Assembly (NCBI GenBank): GCA_013297645.1
Contig: JAAFHU010000005.1
Coordinates: 1-33,326 of the forward strand
Source of the DNA: Actinomycetota bacterium
GTDB taxonomy: Bacteria > Actinomycetota > Actinomycetes > Actinomycetales > Microbacteriaceae
Direction: 5' to 3'
DNA length: 33,326 nt
The translations under genes were made by a program, and so were the position numbers. Position 1 is the first letter of the stretch. Each line of letters begins with the position of its first letter. Positions 22,360 to 29,622 of this stretch are shown piece by piece. Under the pieces are notes generated by a model. It had not been told where the DNA came from. It made no database searches and saw only the letters and a list, made by a program, of their open reading frames with translations.

Positions 22360-23036
22360 CGATCTGCCGCGATCACGTAGCCGGCCCCGCGGCGAGTCTC
22401 GATGATGTCGAGTTCGCCGGGCAGCGTCAGCTTCTGCCGGAGGTAGCGGATGTAGGTCTGCACGACATTGCTGTACCCCTCGTAGTTGCTGTCCCAGGCG
22501 TGCGTGATCAGTTCGGAGGCGCTGATGATCTGCCCGTTGTTTCGCATGAGGTATTCCAGCACGGCAAATTCCTTCGCCGTCAAGGTAATGGTTCGGCCGT
22601 TTCTGGCCGCTGTTCGGGTCGCCGGGTCGAGGTCGACTCCCTGCGCCGTCAGGATAGGCGCATGCGCCCTGGGGGCCCGGCGAAGCAGCGCGCGAACCCG
22701 GGCGAGGAGCTCCACGAGATGGAAGGGCTTGACGAGGTAGTCATCTGCTCCGGCATCCAGCCCTTCCACTCGTTTGCGCGCCGAGTCCAAGGCGGTGAGC
22801 ATGAGCACCGGTATGTCACGGTTGAGTTCGCGGATGCGCGCACAGACGTCCATGCCGCCTCTGGGCAGCCCGGGCAGCATCAGGTCGAGCACAACAAGGT
22901 CGTAGGTCTCGATCTCGAACGCCTCCACTCCGGCTGGAGCGGTGTGGACCACATCGACGGCGTAGCCGGCTTCGGAGAGAGTGCGTCGGACGACATCCGC
23001 GATGCGAATGTCGTCCTCGACAACGAGCAGCTTCAC
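22356..23036 (-). CDS. OmpR/PhoB-family response regulator (second two-component system)
   Basis: The 226-residue protein has a receiver domain (acidic pocket ED-D near residue 7, phospho-acceptor Asp51 in LVVLDLMLPG, Lys in LVKPF) and a C-terminal winged helix (ITLTAKEFAVLEYLMRNNGQIISASELITHAWD, then YIRYLRQKLTLPG and TRRGAGYVI). The start is a GTG 21 nt after the lipoprotein gene. It is the likely binder of the 11-bp-spaced CGTGAGA boxes at 21378-21395 and 26230-26247, which lie upstream of the acidic protein gene and of its own operon. Confidence 0.95.
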   Translation of the reverse strand: MKLLVVEDDIRIADVVRRTLSEAGYAVDVVHTAPAGVEAFEIETYDLVVLDLMLPGLPRGGMDVCARIRELNRDIPVLMLTALDSARKRVEGLDAGADDYLVKPFHLVELLARVRALLRRAPRAHAPILTAQGVDLDPATRTAARNGRTITLTAKEFAVLEYLMRNNGQIISASELITHAWDSNYEGYSNVVQTYIRYLRQKLTLPGELDIIETRRGAGYVIAADR

Positions 23037-23057
23037 TGGAGCGCCGTACAGCCCGGG

Positions 23058-23612
23058 TTAGTCCGCTGCATCGCCCTCACCCGACCCTCTCGTGGCTGTC
23101 GCGGTGGCCACCTGCACCCCGCTAGCGCTGACCTCGACCGTGAAGTCCACCTGGTTCTTGGAGGTGCGGTAGATGCTGAAGGTGTTGTCAGGGAAATGAC
23201 CAGGCCCGCTCTCGCCGTCGAACGACAGCGTACTCGTCGCACCGGCCGGAAGGGTGAACCCTGTCAGGGCCTGGTAGTACGCCTCACTCTGGCCTGTCGT
23301 CACATCTGTCATGACGTAGTAGATCTCGAAAGTGGACAGCTCGGAGGTGGTGTCATTCTTGACCGTCACCTGCAGCCGGTCGTCAATCGCCGCTTTTGTC
23401 ACGGGGTCGACGTTGTCCTCAGCCGCGGCGGACACGATGGTGAGCCCCGGGGCGGTGCTCGTATTGACGATGGGGTTCGAGTCCACCGGCAGCACAGCGC
23501 TGACCTGCGAGCCGGCTGGGGCCGGCGCAGAGGTGGCCGTCTGGCAGCCTGCCAACCCAGCGACCGTGAGGGATGCCACCAGCGCGACGGGAACGAGCAG
23601 TCGTAGTTTCAT
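23058..23612 (-). CDS. Lipoprotein encoded with an ABC exporter
   Basis: The 184-residue protein has a signal with lipobox LAGC (Cys23), an Ala/Pro-rich linker, and a beta-rich domain of about 130 residues (RLQVTVKNDTTSELSTFEIYYVMTDV, TGFTLPAGATSTLSFDGESGPGHFPDNTFSIYR) that looks like an immunoglobulin-type or DUF4352-like sandwich; this fold call is tentative. It should be anchored on the outer face of the membrane beside the ABC permeases. The ATG at 23612 overlaps the permease stop (ATGA), and AAAGGAAG provides the ribosome site. Confidence 0.8.
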   Translation of the reverse strand: MKLRLLVPVALVASLTVAGLAGCQTATSAPAPAGSQVSAVLPVDSNPIVNTSTAPGLTIVSAAAEDNVDPVTKAAIDDRLQVTVKNDTTSELSTFEIYYVMTDVTTGQSEAYYQALTGFTLPAGATSTLSFDGESGPGHFPDNTFSIYRTSKNQVDFTVEVSASGVQVATATATRGSGEGDAAD

Positions 23613-24580
23613 GAGATCTTCCTTTGCAGATTGCGCCGGGTGGTAGCCCCGACGGCGAAGGTCACAGAGGCGAGGGTCGCCGCCGCGAGTGTGATGGCGT
23701 AGCCCCACATGTCGGTCCACACGAGGCCGAGGGGCTGCTGGTTGTACTTGTCCTTGATGCCGAGGAACGCGAACGACAGACGCTCGAAGTGCTTGGTGAT
23801 CGACGAGACCTCTAGCCCATTGCGGATGCCGTCGAAGGCAGCGAAGTTCGCCAGCACCTTCAACTCGTCGGGCTTCTGAATCTGCAGGGTGGCGAACAGT
23901 CCGCCGGGAACCTGGTTATCGGGATCCATAGTGTCGCCGATCTGCGGGACGATCAGCACGAATGCCAACCACACAACGATTGACACGATCAGACCCGTGC
24001 TCAAGCGGGGCGAAAGGGCCGTGATTCCAATCGCCAGAGAACTCCAGAAAACGAGGTACACCCACGCCACGACCGCGGCGATGAGGATCCTCGCGACGTC
24101 GATCCCCTGCAAGGGCGCGTTGCCAATAACGAGGATGGCGAGGGTCGTCAGCACAGTCAGCACTGCGACCACGACCAGCCACACCACCGCAAGGCCGAGC
24201 ACCTTGCCTGCGGGGATCGCGAACCGGCCGACCGGGCGACTCAGCAGCAGCTGCAGGGTGCCCCGGTACTTCTCCTTAGCGACCGTGCCGTATCCGAGAA
24301 CGATCGCAAACAAGGCGCCGAGGATCTCGAGGTACTCCACCCCGCCCCTCAACAACTGCAGCGGGAACAGCTGCGGCGCCGCGGGTGGTGTTGTGCTGCC
24401 GCTGGCGGTGAGCTGCTGTACGTAAAGGTTGTAGGCATCCAGCTCGGTGCGGAAGGCCGCGGCCGCGACTCCGACAGAGATCAGCGTTGCGATCGCGAGG
24501 AATCCGATGAGCACGGCGAAGAGGCGGTCGCGGCGCAGGTCGAGCAGCTCCTTACTGGCGATGACCCAGGTGCTACTCAT
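23609..24580 (-). CDS. ABC-2-type transporter permease (second of pair)
   Basis: The 323-residue permease has six predicted spans (the first about 21-43; the last about 290-312) and the ABC-2 pattern ASKELLDLRRDRLF at the start, YGTVAKEKYRGTLQLLLSRPVGRFAIPAGKVLGL in the middle, and a large extracellular loop between the first two spans (about 45-90). The start ATG at 24580 has GAGGAG about 9 nt upstream and overlaps the preceding permease gene by 8 nt. With its sister it forms the membrane part of a NosFY/CcmA-type exporter whose substrate is unknown. Confidence 0.88.
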   Translation of the reverse strand: MSSTWVIASKELLDLRRDRLFAVLIGFLAIATLISVGVAAAAFRTELDAYNLYVQQLTASGSTTPPAAPQLFPLQLLRGGVEYLEILGALFAIVLGYGTVAKEKYRGTLQLLLSRPVGRFAIPAGKVLGLAVVWLVVVAVLTVLTTLAILVIGNAPLQGIDVARILIAAVVAWVYLVFWSSLAIGITALSPRLSTGLIVSIVVWLAFVLIVPQIGDTMDPDNQVPGGLFATLQIQKPDELKVLANFAAFDGIRNGLEVSSITKHFERLSFAFLGIKDKYNQQPLGLVWTDMWGYAITLAAATLASVTFAVGATTRRNLQRKIS

Positions 24581-25472
24581 TAAGACCACTCCTCATTCGA
24601 TTGCGCGGAGTCACCACGACGACGACCGTCATGACGACGAGAAAAGCAAGGAGGATGAGGATGCTCGAGGTCGCCTCACCCGTGACATTCGGGTCCTGCA
24701 GGATCATGCTGGATGCCCGCTTGAACTGCTCGGTCAACGACAGCGGACCGGTGAACGCGGACACCACGTCGAAGTAGCCGCCCGTCGATGCCACAGCCGG
24801 CACGGGATTGAGCAATGCGACCGGGCGGGCCGCCGTGCCGATCTGCGGGAGCACGAAGGCGACGGCGCTCCAGATCACGAACGGCACCAGCAGCGCCGTG
24901 GTCTCCTGCTTGCTTCGCAGACCAGTGAGCATCCCGAGCAGGGCGAATGCTGTCAGGAGAACCCACGACAGCGAGCCGAACGCGATGACCCGTCCCGTGT
25001 CATCCCAGCCCAGCGGAGCGCCGTTGATGATGCTTATGATCAGCCAGCTCACCGAGAAGCTGATGGCGATCACGGCCGCGAGCACCACCGCGAGTCCGGC
25101 GAGCTGACCCAGCAGTCGGGCGGGGGTGGCGACCGGTCGGCTGAGCACCAGGTCGACGGTGGACGCCTTGCGGTCGCGCAGTGTGGCCTGCACCCCGAGC
25201 ACGATCGCCATCAGGGAGCCAATCAGCAGCACGTAGATCACGGCATTGCGGGCGTAGTACAGCGGACTCACACCGGCGAACGGGTTGGGCGCCGTCGTCA
25301 AGCCGTCGGCGACGACCTTGTTGTAGACGCCGGTTACCGTCTGGTTCGTGACCCATCCGATCACGGATGAGGCGATCACCATCCCGATGAACACGATGAG
25401 AAGGATGTGGGCGGTCCGAGCACGCCGGGTGTTGAGCATCTCGTGTCGGGCACTCACCAGGAAGGTGTTCAC
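24573..25472 (-). CDS. ABC-2-type transporter permease (first of pair)
   Basis: The 299-residue permease has the same layout as its sister: VSARHEMLNTRRARTAHILL at the N-terminus, a large extracellular loop (about 45-90), GVQATLRDRKASTVDLVLSRPVATPARLLGQ, and six spans ending in a C-terminal helix (SSILILLAFLVVMTVVVVV). The two permeases probably form a heterodimer. I use the GTG at 25472, which overlaps the ATPase stop as GTGA; the frame reaches 25604, but the extra residues are a shadow of the ATPase gene. Confidence 0.88.
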   Translation of the reverse strand: MNTFLVSARHEMLNTRRARTAHILLIVFIGMVIASSVIGWVTNQTVTGVYNKVVADGLTTAPNPFAGVSPLYYARNAVIYVLLIGSLMAIVLGVQATLRDRKASTVDLVLSRPVATPARLLGQLAGLAVVLAAVIAISFSVSWLIISIINGAPLGWDDTGRVIAFGSLSWVLLTAFALLGMLTGLRSKQETTALLVPFVIWSAVAFVLPQIGTAARPVALLNPVPAVASTGGYFDVVSAFTGPLSLTEQFKRASSMILQDPNVTGEATSSILILLAFLVVMTVVVVVTPRNRMRSGLNE

Positions 25473-26206
25473 GAGACCGGCTCCGACTCCAGCTGGAAGT
25501 AGATCTCCTCGAGGGAGTCCTCGCCAGGGAAGTCGGCGAGGGTCTTCGCCAGGGTGTCGTGGTGGACGAGCGTGCCGCCCCGGAGGATCCCGATGCTCGT
25601 GCACGTCTTGGTCACCTCGGAGAGCAAGTGCGTGTTCATGAAGATCGTCATGCCGAACTCGGAATTCAGGCGCACGATCGTCTCGCGAAGGGTACGAACG
25701 CCTTCCGGATCTAGGCCCGAGGTCGGCTCATCGAGGAACAGCACCGACGGTGCATGCAGGATCGCTTGCGCGATCCCGACGCGCTGGCGCATCCCCTTGC
25801 TGAAGGTACCCAGTCGCTGCCGGTCGCGACCCTCGAAGTCGAGGATGCGCAGCACATCGCGGATGCGCTGGTCCGGCCGGCGCAGGCCTGACAGCTCGGC
25901 GAAGAACCGCAGGTTCTCGATCAAGGTGAGGTTGTCGTAGAACTGCACATTCTCGGGTAAGTACCCGATCGCACCACGGACCGCCCGCGCATCGGCGATG
26001 ACACTGTGGCCAGCCACCTCTGCATCGCCCTGTGTTGGCTCAAGCAGAGTCGTGAGCACGTTCACGGTCGTTGTCTTCCCGGCGCCGTTGTGGCCGAGAA
26101 GACCGAACACTTCACCGGCAGCGACTTCCAAGGACAGCGCATCCAGCGCCAACGTGGATCCATACGACTTCGACAGGTTGTCAGTCGCGATTGCTGATTT
26201 CGTCAT
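25469..26206 (-). CDS. ABC transporter ATP-binding protein (CcmA/NosF type)
   Basis: The 245-residue ATPase has Walker A GHNGAGKTTT (about residues 38-47), a Q-loop region (IGYLPENVQFYDNLT), the signature FSKGMRQRV, Walker B VLFLDEPTSGLDPEG and the switch MNTHLLSEV. It is the CcmA/NosF branch that pairs with ABC-2 permeases in exporters of drugs, lipids or maturation factors. First gene of a six-gene operon (ATPase, two permeases, lipoprotein, response regulator, kinase), nearly all overlapping. No Shine-Dalgarno is visible; a -10-like TACGGT ends 7 nt upstream of the ATG, suggesting a leaderless mRNA. Confidence 0.94.
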   Translation of the reverse strand: MTKSAIATDNLSKSYGSTLALDALSLEVAAGEVFGLLGHNGAGKTTTVNVLTTLLEPTQGDAEVAGHSVIADARAVRGAIGYLPENVQFYDNLTLIENLRFFAELSGLRRPDQRIRDVLRILDFEGRDRQRLGTFSKGMRQRVGIAQAILHAPSVLFLDEPTSGLDPEGVRTLRETIVRLNSEFGMTIFMNTHLLSEVTKTCTSIGILRGGTLVHHDTLAKTLADFPGEDSLEEIYFQLESEPVS

Positions 26207-26213
26207 AATGCCG

Positions 26214-26247
26214 ACCGTATTCAGGACATCGTGAGAGCACGATGAGA
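26214..26247 (-). promoter_or_regulatory. Promoter of the ABC/two-component operon with regulator boxes
   Basis: On the plus strand CGTGAGA (26230-26236) and the variant GATGAGA (26241-26247) form an 11-bp-spaced direct repeat. The minus-strand -10 candidate TACGGT (26219-26214) has its upstream edge 10 nt from the boxes, exactly as at the acidic protein promoter. The region also contains CATCGTG-AGAG-CACGATG (26227-26244), a perfect 7-bp inverted repeat. Confidence 0.6.
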
Positions 26248-26299
26248 GAAGACGCTCGGCACTTGGCCAATCACTCGCTGATGTGGCCTACGGATCATA

Positions 26300-26480
26300 G
26301 GTCAATTGGTCAACTAAGCCGGCTGGACCAGAACCTCGACAAACACTGGGCTGTGGAGGGCTAGACAGCTCGAGTTTCGTTCCAAAATCGGGCCCAAATG
26401 TTTTCAACTGTGGGCAGAATGTGGGCACAAACCACAACGGGCCCGACCACATTCCAGAAGAAGTGCTGGTCAGACCCGTT
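26300..26480. repeat. Repeats in the non-coding right end of the element
   Basis: No gene is supported in 26248-26485. It holds a GGTCAA direct repeat (26300-26305 and 26308-26313), two copies of TGTGGGCA 11 bp apart (26409-26416 and 26420-26427; a third copy is at 14273-14280 near the left end), and an imperfect inverted repeat in which AACGGG (26436-26441) and GACCA (26445-26449) face TGGTC (26467-26471) and CCCGTT (26475-26480). Short repeats beside an att site suit recombinase arm sites, and the hairpin could act as a replacement tRNA terminator; both are inferences. Confidence 0.4.
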
Positions 26481-26485
26481 ATTTG

Positions 26486-26532
26486 TGGTGCGCCCGGAGG
26501 GATTTGAACCCCCGGCCTATTGATCCGTAGTC
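26486..26532 (-). repeat. Right attachment-site copy within tRNA-Arg
   Basis: Identical over 47 bp to 14110-14156. The insertion has rebuilt a complete tRNA, so the host keeps a working gene. Confidence 0.92.
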
Positions 26533-26561
26533 AATTGCTCTATCCGCTGAGCTACGGGCGC
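26486..26561 (-). tRNA. tRNA-Arg (anticodon ACG)
   Basis: Reading the minus strand, all cloverleaf elements are present over 76 nt: acceptor GCGCCCG/CGGGCGC, D-arm GCTC/GAGC, anticodon stem ATTGA/TCAAT with loop CTACGGA (anticodon ACG at positions 34-36), a 5-nt variable loop, T-stem GGGGG/CCCTC (one G-T pair) with TTCAAAT loop, discriminator A and an encoded CCA. It reads CGN-type Arg codons after A34 is converted to inosine. The 3' 47 nt come from the element side and are duplicated at 14110-14156; the 5' part is native. Confidence 0.97.
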
Positions 26562-26603
26562 ATGTGCCTGACTGTGCTTTCTTCAACACGAGGCAACCTG
26601 AAA

Positions 26604-26609
26604 ACTATA
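26604..26609 (-). promoter_or_regulatory. -10 element of the tRNA-Arg promoter
   Basis: TATAGT on the minus strand lies 42 nt before the tRNA 5' end, in a locally AT-rich patch. The -35 is not obvious. Confidence 0.45.
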
Positions 26610-26634
26610 CCAGTCGACTCGGGGCCGAGAGAAC

Positions 26635-27363
26635 CTAGCCCCAGGTGCCCGCCGGCGACTTCACCACAGGGACCTCGGCGTACGACCAGTGGCCGCCGTT
26701 GGCGTAGTGGCCGGAGGCCCAGTTGGAGTTCCAGATGGCCGACTCGATCTGGTCGGTCGGGGTCGAGCCGCTGGTGAGCGCCTCGACGATGCCGCGGTAC
26801 CCGGCGAGCTTGCCGAGGGCCTCGGCCGCCTTCTGCGCGGCGATGACGAGGTTGGCGTAGCGGCCGGTGCCGCCGCCGCCGCCCGATCCCCAGCCGTTGT
26901 TGAGGGGGTTGTTGCGGTTCCACCAGTTGTTGGTGCCGTTCTCCTGCCGCATCCAGCGCATGACCACGGTGATGTTCGAGTCGGTCTGTGGCCAGCCGCC
27001 CGACAGCAGCACGAGCTGCGCCCAGTCGCGGTTGGTTCCACCGGCGGCGAGCGTGGCGATGCCGGGGCTGACGGAGTAGCTGGCGCGGGTGATCTCGCTG
27101 GTGCTGAGCACCGGCGAGACCGCCATCGACTGCGCGTTGTCGCTGATGTACTCGGCGAGCACCTCAGCCTCGGTTGGCGGCGCGGGAATGACGATGGCGA
27201 GCGAGACGGTCAACGCCATGGCGGCGACGACGACGATCTTCTCGCGCAGGGGCACCTTGGCGACCTTGAGGGTCACCGGGTGGCCGGCGACCTTCGTCAC
27301 GGCGGGGTGGCTGGCGACCCGCGACGCGGCGCGGCGAATGGATTCAGTGAGAGGTAGCTTCAT
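26635..27363 (-). CDS. Secreted or membrane-anchored protein with a lysozyme-like domain
   Basis: The 242-residue protein has a long basic N-terminus (about 40 residues with repeated VA-HP motifs), one hydrophobic helix (about 42-62, IVVVAAMALTVSLAIVIPAPP) and an extracellular part. Its C-terminal domain (about 115-240) contains WAQLVLLSGGWPQTDSNITVVMRWMRQENGTNNWW followed by NNPLNNGWGSGGGGG and a TxxQIESAIWNSNWASGHY segment. The RWMRQEN Glu and the NPLNN loop resemble glucosaminidase or lytic transglycosylase folds, so a peptidoglycan-acting role is plausible but not shown. Similar proteins appear to be common in Microbacteriaceae. The ribosome site is weak. Confidence 0.75.
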   Translation of the reverse strand: MKLPLTESIRRAASRVASHPAVTKVAGHPVTLKVAKVPLREKIVVVAAMALTVSLAIVIPAPPTEAEVLAEYISDNAQSMAVSPVLSTSEITRASYSVSPGIATLAAGGTNRDWAQLVLLSGGWPQTDSNITVVMRWMRQENGTNNWWNRNNPLNNGWGSGGGGGTGRYANLVIAAQKAAEALGKLAGYRGIVEALTSGSTPTDQIESAIWNSNWASGHYANGGHWSYAEVPVVKSPAGTWG

Positions 27364-27448
27364 AAGTGAGCGGGACGCGCGGGTAGCGGCGCAAGTCCGT
27401 CGGCGACCGTACCAGCCCTTTCTGCGCTGAAGCTGGCAAAATGGTGGG

Positions 27449-27739
27449 ATGTCATTTCAGGCCTACCTCGACACGGTCGAGAAGAAGACCGGACTCACCC
27501 CGCGGCAGCTCATGGAGCAGGCCAACGAGAAGGGCCTCGACGCCCCCGGCACGAAGGCCGGAGCCATCATCGAGTGGCTCGCCGCCGACTACGCGCTCGG
27601 CCGCGGCCACGCCATGGCAATGGTGCACGTCATACAGAAGGGCACGACGATCAGCGAGAAGCACGTCGGCACCGACGGCGTGCACCGCGACGAGTCGGTC
27701 GAGCTCTGGATCGACGGGGCAGCCACCAAGCCCACCTAG
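27449..27739 (+). CDS. DUF4287-domain protein
   Basis: The 96-residue protein matches the DUF4287 pattern: FQAYLDTVEKKTGLTPRQLMEQANEKG near the N-terminus, then TKAGAIIEWLAADYALGRGHAMAMVHVI. Members are small cytoplasmic proteins, often next to DUF1801 or DUF5655 proteins and of unknown role. It ends 9 nt before the next gene and may share its transcript. Confidence 0.88.
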   Translation: MSFQAYLDTVEKKTGLTPRQLMEQANEKGLDAPGTKAGAIIEWLAADYALGRGHAMAMVHVIQKGTTISEKHVGTDGVHRDESVELWIDGAATKPT

Positions 27740-27748
27740 GCTTGCTGC

Positions 27749-28414
27749 ATGCTCTCTGTTCTCGTTCCCTGGCGCCCCCAGCCCTCCCGCATCGAGGCCT
27801 TCGAGGCGCTGAAGGCCTGGTACGCGCGGCACGTGCCAGAGGCCGTGATTCGCACCTTCGACAGCGACGATGAGATCTTCAACCTCTCGGCCTGCCGCAA
27901 CATCGCCATCGCCTCGATCGATGACGAGAACGAGGTGGTCGTCATCAACGACGCGGACACCGTGCCCGAGCTGGGCCCGCTGCTCGCCGCCGTCGAGGCT
28001 GCCGCGACCAGCAACCGCGTGCACCTGCCCTACGACCGCTACCACTGGCTCGGCGCGGCCGGCACCGCGCAGTTTCTCGCCGGAACCGAGCCAGAGGACT
28101 GCGAGTTCGAGCTCGTCATCGGCGCGCGCAGCGGCGTCTACGTCAGCACGCCCGCGACCTGGTGGAGTCACGGCGGGCAGGACGAGCGCTTTCGCGGCTG
28201 GGGCTTTGAAGACGCCGCCTGGTACGTCGCCCACGAGACCCTGCTCGGCGAGGCACCGCGCCGGCACCCGGGCGCCGTCTACGCGCTGCACCACGAGACG
28301 CAGCTGCGCGAAGGGCCGCAGTACGACCTCAACGCCCAGCTGATGGACCGCTACACCGCAGCCAGCACGAGTAAAGACGCGATGGCTCAGCTGGTCTTCG
28401 AGAAGGACGCGTAG
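27749..28414 (+). CDS. Glycosyltransferase of GT-A fold (galactosyltransferase C-terminal type)
   Basis: The 221-residue protein begins with a GT-A nucleotide-binding strand (LSVLVPWRP), includes the DxD-like VVVINDADTVPE (about residue 70) for metal-nucleotide sugar binding, and the downstream motif GGQDERFRGWGFEDAAW (about 146-162) typical of the galactosyltransferase C-terminal region found in phage and bacterial polypeptide/sugar transferases. No membrane span. Acceptor is unknown. Its 3' end overlaps the convergent GT1 gene by 28 nt. Confidence 0.78.
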   Translation: MLSVLVPWRPQPSRIEAFEALKAWYARHVPEAVIRTFDSDDEIFNLSACRNIAIASIDDENEVVVINDADTVPELGPLLAAVEAAATSNRVHLPYDRYHWLGAAGTAQFLAGTEPEDCEFELVIGARSGVYVSTPATWWSHGGQDERFRGWGFEDAAWYVAHETLLGEAPRRHPGAVYALHHETQLREGPQYDLNAQLMDRYTAASTSKDAMAQLVFEKDA

Positions 28415-29622
28415 GCGCGATCGGGGCCGTTGGTCTGCTCGACCGTGACCTCTATCTCGAGAACGCGGCGCAGGGCATCCGCCAGTTCGTCGACAGTGGC
28501 CTCGTTGGGCGCGAGCGCGACGCCGAAGCCGGCCCGCTCGAGGTCGGCTGCTCCGGCGAACTGGTCGGTCGAGAAAGGCAGCACGAGCAGCGGCACCCGG
28601 TGGTGCATGGCCTCGGTGACGCTGTTGTTGCCACCGTGGGTGACCGCGGCCGCGGCCCGGCCGAGCAGGCGAACCTGCGGCAGGAAGGGGCGCACGAGCC
28701 AGTCGGCGGGGGCGTCGACGACGGAGTTGCCAGTAGCGATGGCGGCGCGCAGTCCCGCCTGGCGAAGAGCGTCGGCCACTCGCTGCAGCACATCGTCGCG
28801 CACCGAGAGGAAGCTGCCGAAGCTGACATAGACGAAGGGCTCGTCGGCCTCGAGCCACAGCTCGATGTCGGGGTCGACGGGCTCCTCGCGGATGGCTGAC
28901 CCGAGGAACACCGCGTCGCGGTCGCACAGCTCGGCCGGGTAGTTGAGCAGTAGCAGGTCGCCGTGCTCCTTGAAGGCGCTCGACGAGGGGGTGGCCGCCG
29001 GGTTCAGCTCGAGAAGGGCGGTGTTCCACTCGTTCGTGAAGGAGGCGGAGACCCGCTCGCACAACTCTCGCAACTGCTCCAGTGACGCGGCAGACGGCGT
29101 GAACGCGGCGGGCCAGCGGGGCGGGTAGCCATAGACCTCGCCTGCCACCGGCAGCGCCGACGGGTGGCCGAGCACGACGTCGGCGTGCTCGATGCCCGCG
29201 GCCACGAGCCCGACCCGCGCGCTGAACGCGAGGTGGTCGACGATGATCTGGTCGGGTTGCAGGTCGGCGACGATCTGCTGCACTGCGCGGGCCTGGCGCA
29301 CTGGCTCCCACATGAGGTCGCTCAGGCGCGCCTCGGCCTGGAAGCTGAGGGTCTCGACCATGCCGCGGCGGGTCGCGTCGAAGAAGCCGCGCAGCGCGTC
29401 ATCCTCGCCCTTGGGCTGGTCCTCGGCCTTGATGACCCCCGGGTTGGACCCCTTGCCCAACTGCAGATTCACCCGCTCGTACCCGAATGACTCGACGATC
29501 GCGGCCGTCGCCGGACCGGTCGCCACGACGACGCGCTCGCCCCGTTCGCGCCAGGCGGTGCCGAGCGTGGCGAGGGGCAGCAGGTGTGACGCGTAATCCG
29601 GGCTGATGATCAGCAGGGTCAC
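28387..29622 (-). CDS. GT1-family UDP-glycosyltransferase (MGT-like)
   Basis: The 411-residue protein has the GT-B plan of the UGT/MGT family: an N-terminal acceptor domain opening LLIISPDYASHLLPLATLGTAW (His13 fits the catalytic base) and a C-terminal donor domain with FVYVSFGSFLSV, RPFLPQVRLLGRAAAAVTHGGNNSVTEAMHHRVPLLVLPFSTDQFAGA, the nucleotide-sugar signature including the HGGNNSxxE and the final D-Q pair. Such enzymes glycosylate lipids, macrolides or other small acceptors. The GTG start overlaps the upstream GT4 stop (GTGA). The open frame extends to 29823 only as shadow. Confidence 0.9.
   Translation of the reverse strand: MTLLIISPDYASHLLPLATLGTAWRERGERVVVATGPATAAIVESFGYERVNLQLGKGSNPGVIKAEDQPKGEDDALRGFFDATRRGMVETLSFQAEARLSDLMWEPVRQARAVQQIVADLQPDQIIVDHLAFSARVGLVAAGIEHADVVLGHPSALPVAGEVYGYPPRWPAAFTPSAASLEQLRELCERVSASFTNEWNTALLELNPAATPSSSAFKEHGDLLLLNYPAELCDRDAVFLGSAIREEPVDPDIELWLEADEPFVYVSFGSFLSVRDDVLQRVADALRQAGLRAAIATGNSVVDAPADWLVRPFLPQVRLLGRAAAAVTHGGNNSVTEAMHHRVPLLVLPFSTDQFAGAADLERAGFGVALAPNEATVDELADALRRVLEIEVTVEQTNGPDRAYASFSKTS

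Larger units (their letters stand above)
14110..26532. mobile_element. 12.4-kb integrated element in tRNA-Arg(ACG), no integrase found
   Basis: The element is bounded by the 47-bp direct repeats; one repeat plus the interior is 12,376 bp. The geometry is right: reading on the minus strand there is the tRNA 5' part, a repeat, the element, the second repeat, then the native tRNA terminator at 14062-14083. Crossover in a tRNA anticodon loop is typical of tyrosine recombinases. I find no integrase, excisionase, relaxase or replication gene inside. The cargo is metal-responsive and envelope-related, and most of it is on the minus strand. The left non-coding end (14157-14310) and right end (26248-26485) share the octamer TGTGGGCA. 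It fits a degraded island or a cis-mobilised element depending on a recombinase elsewhere. Confidence 0.85.

Noticed and set aside
26248-26485. Remnant of an integrase gene near the right att site
   Set aside because: I looked in all frames for tyrosine recombinase motifs (R..HxxR..Y) and found none; the open plus-strand stretch running into the tRNA is not recognisable.
27452-29311. Minus-strand 619-residue open frame
   Set aside because: It crosses several confident genes in both directions and has low-complexity Arg/Ala/Gly composition.
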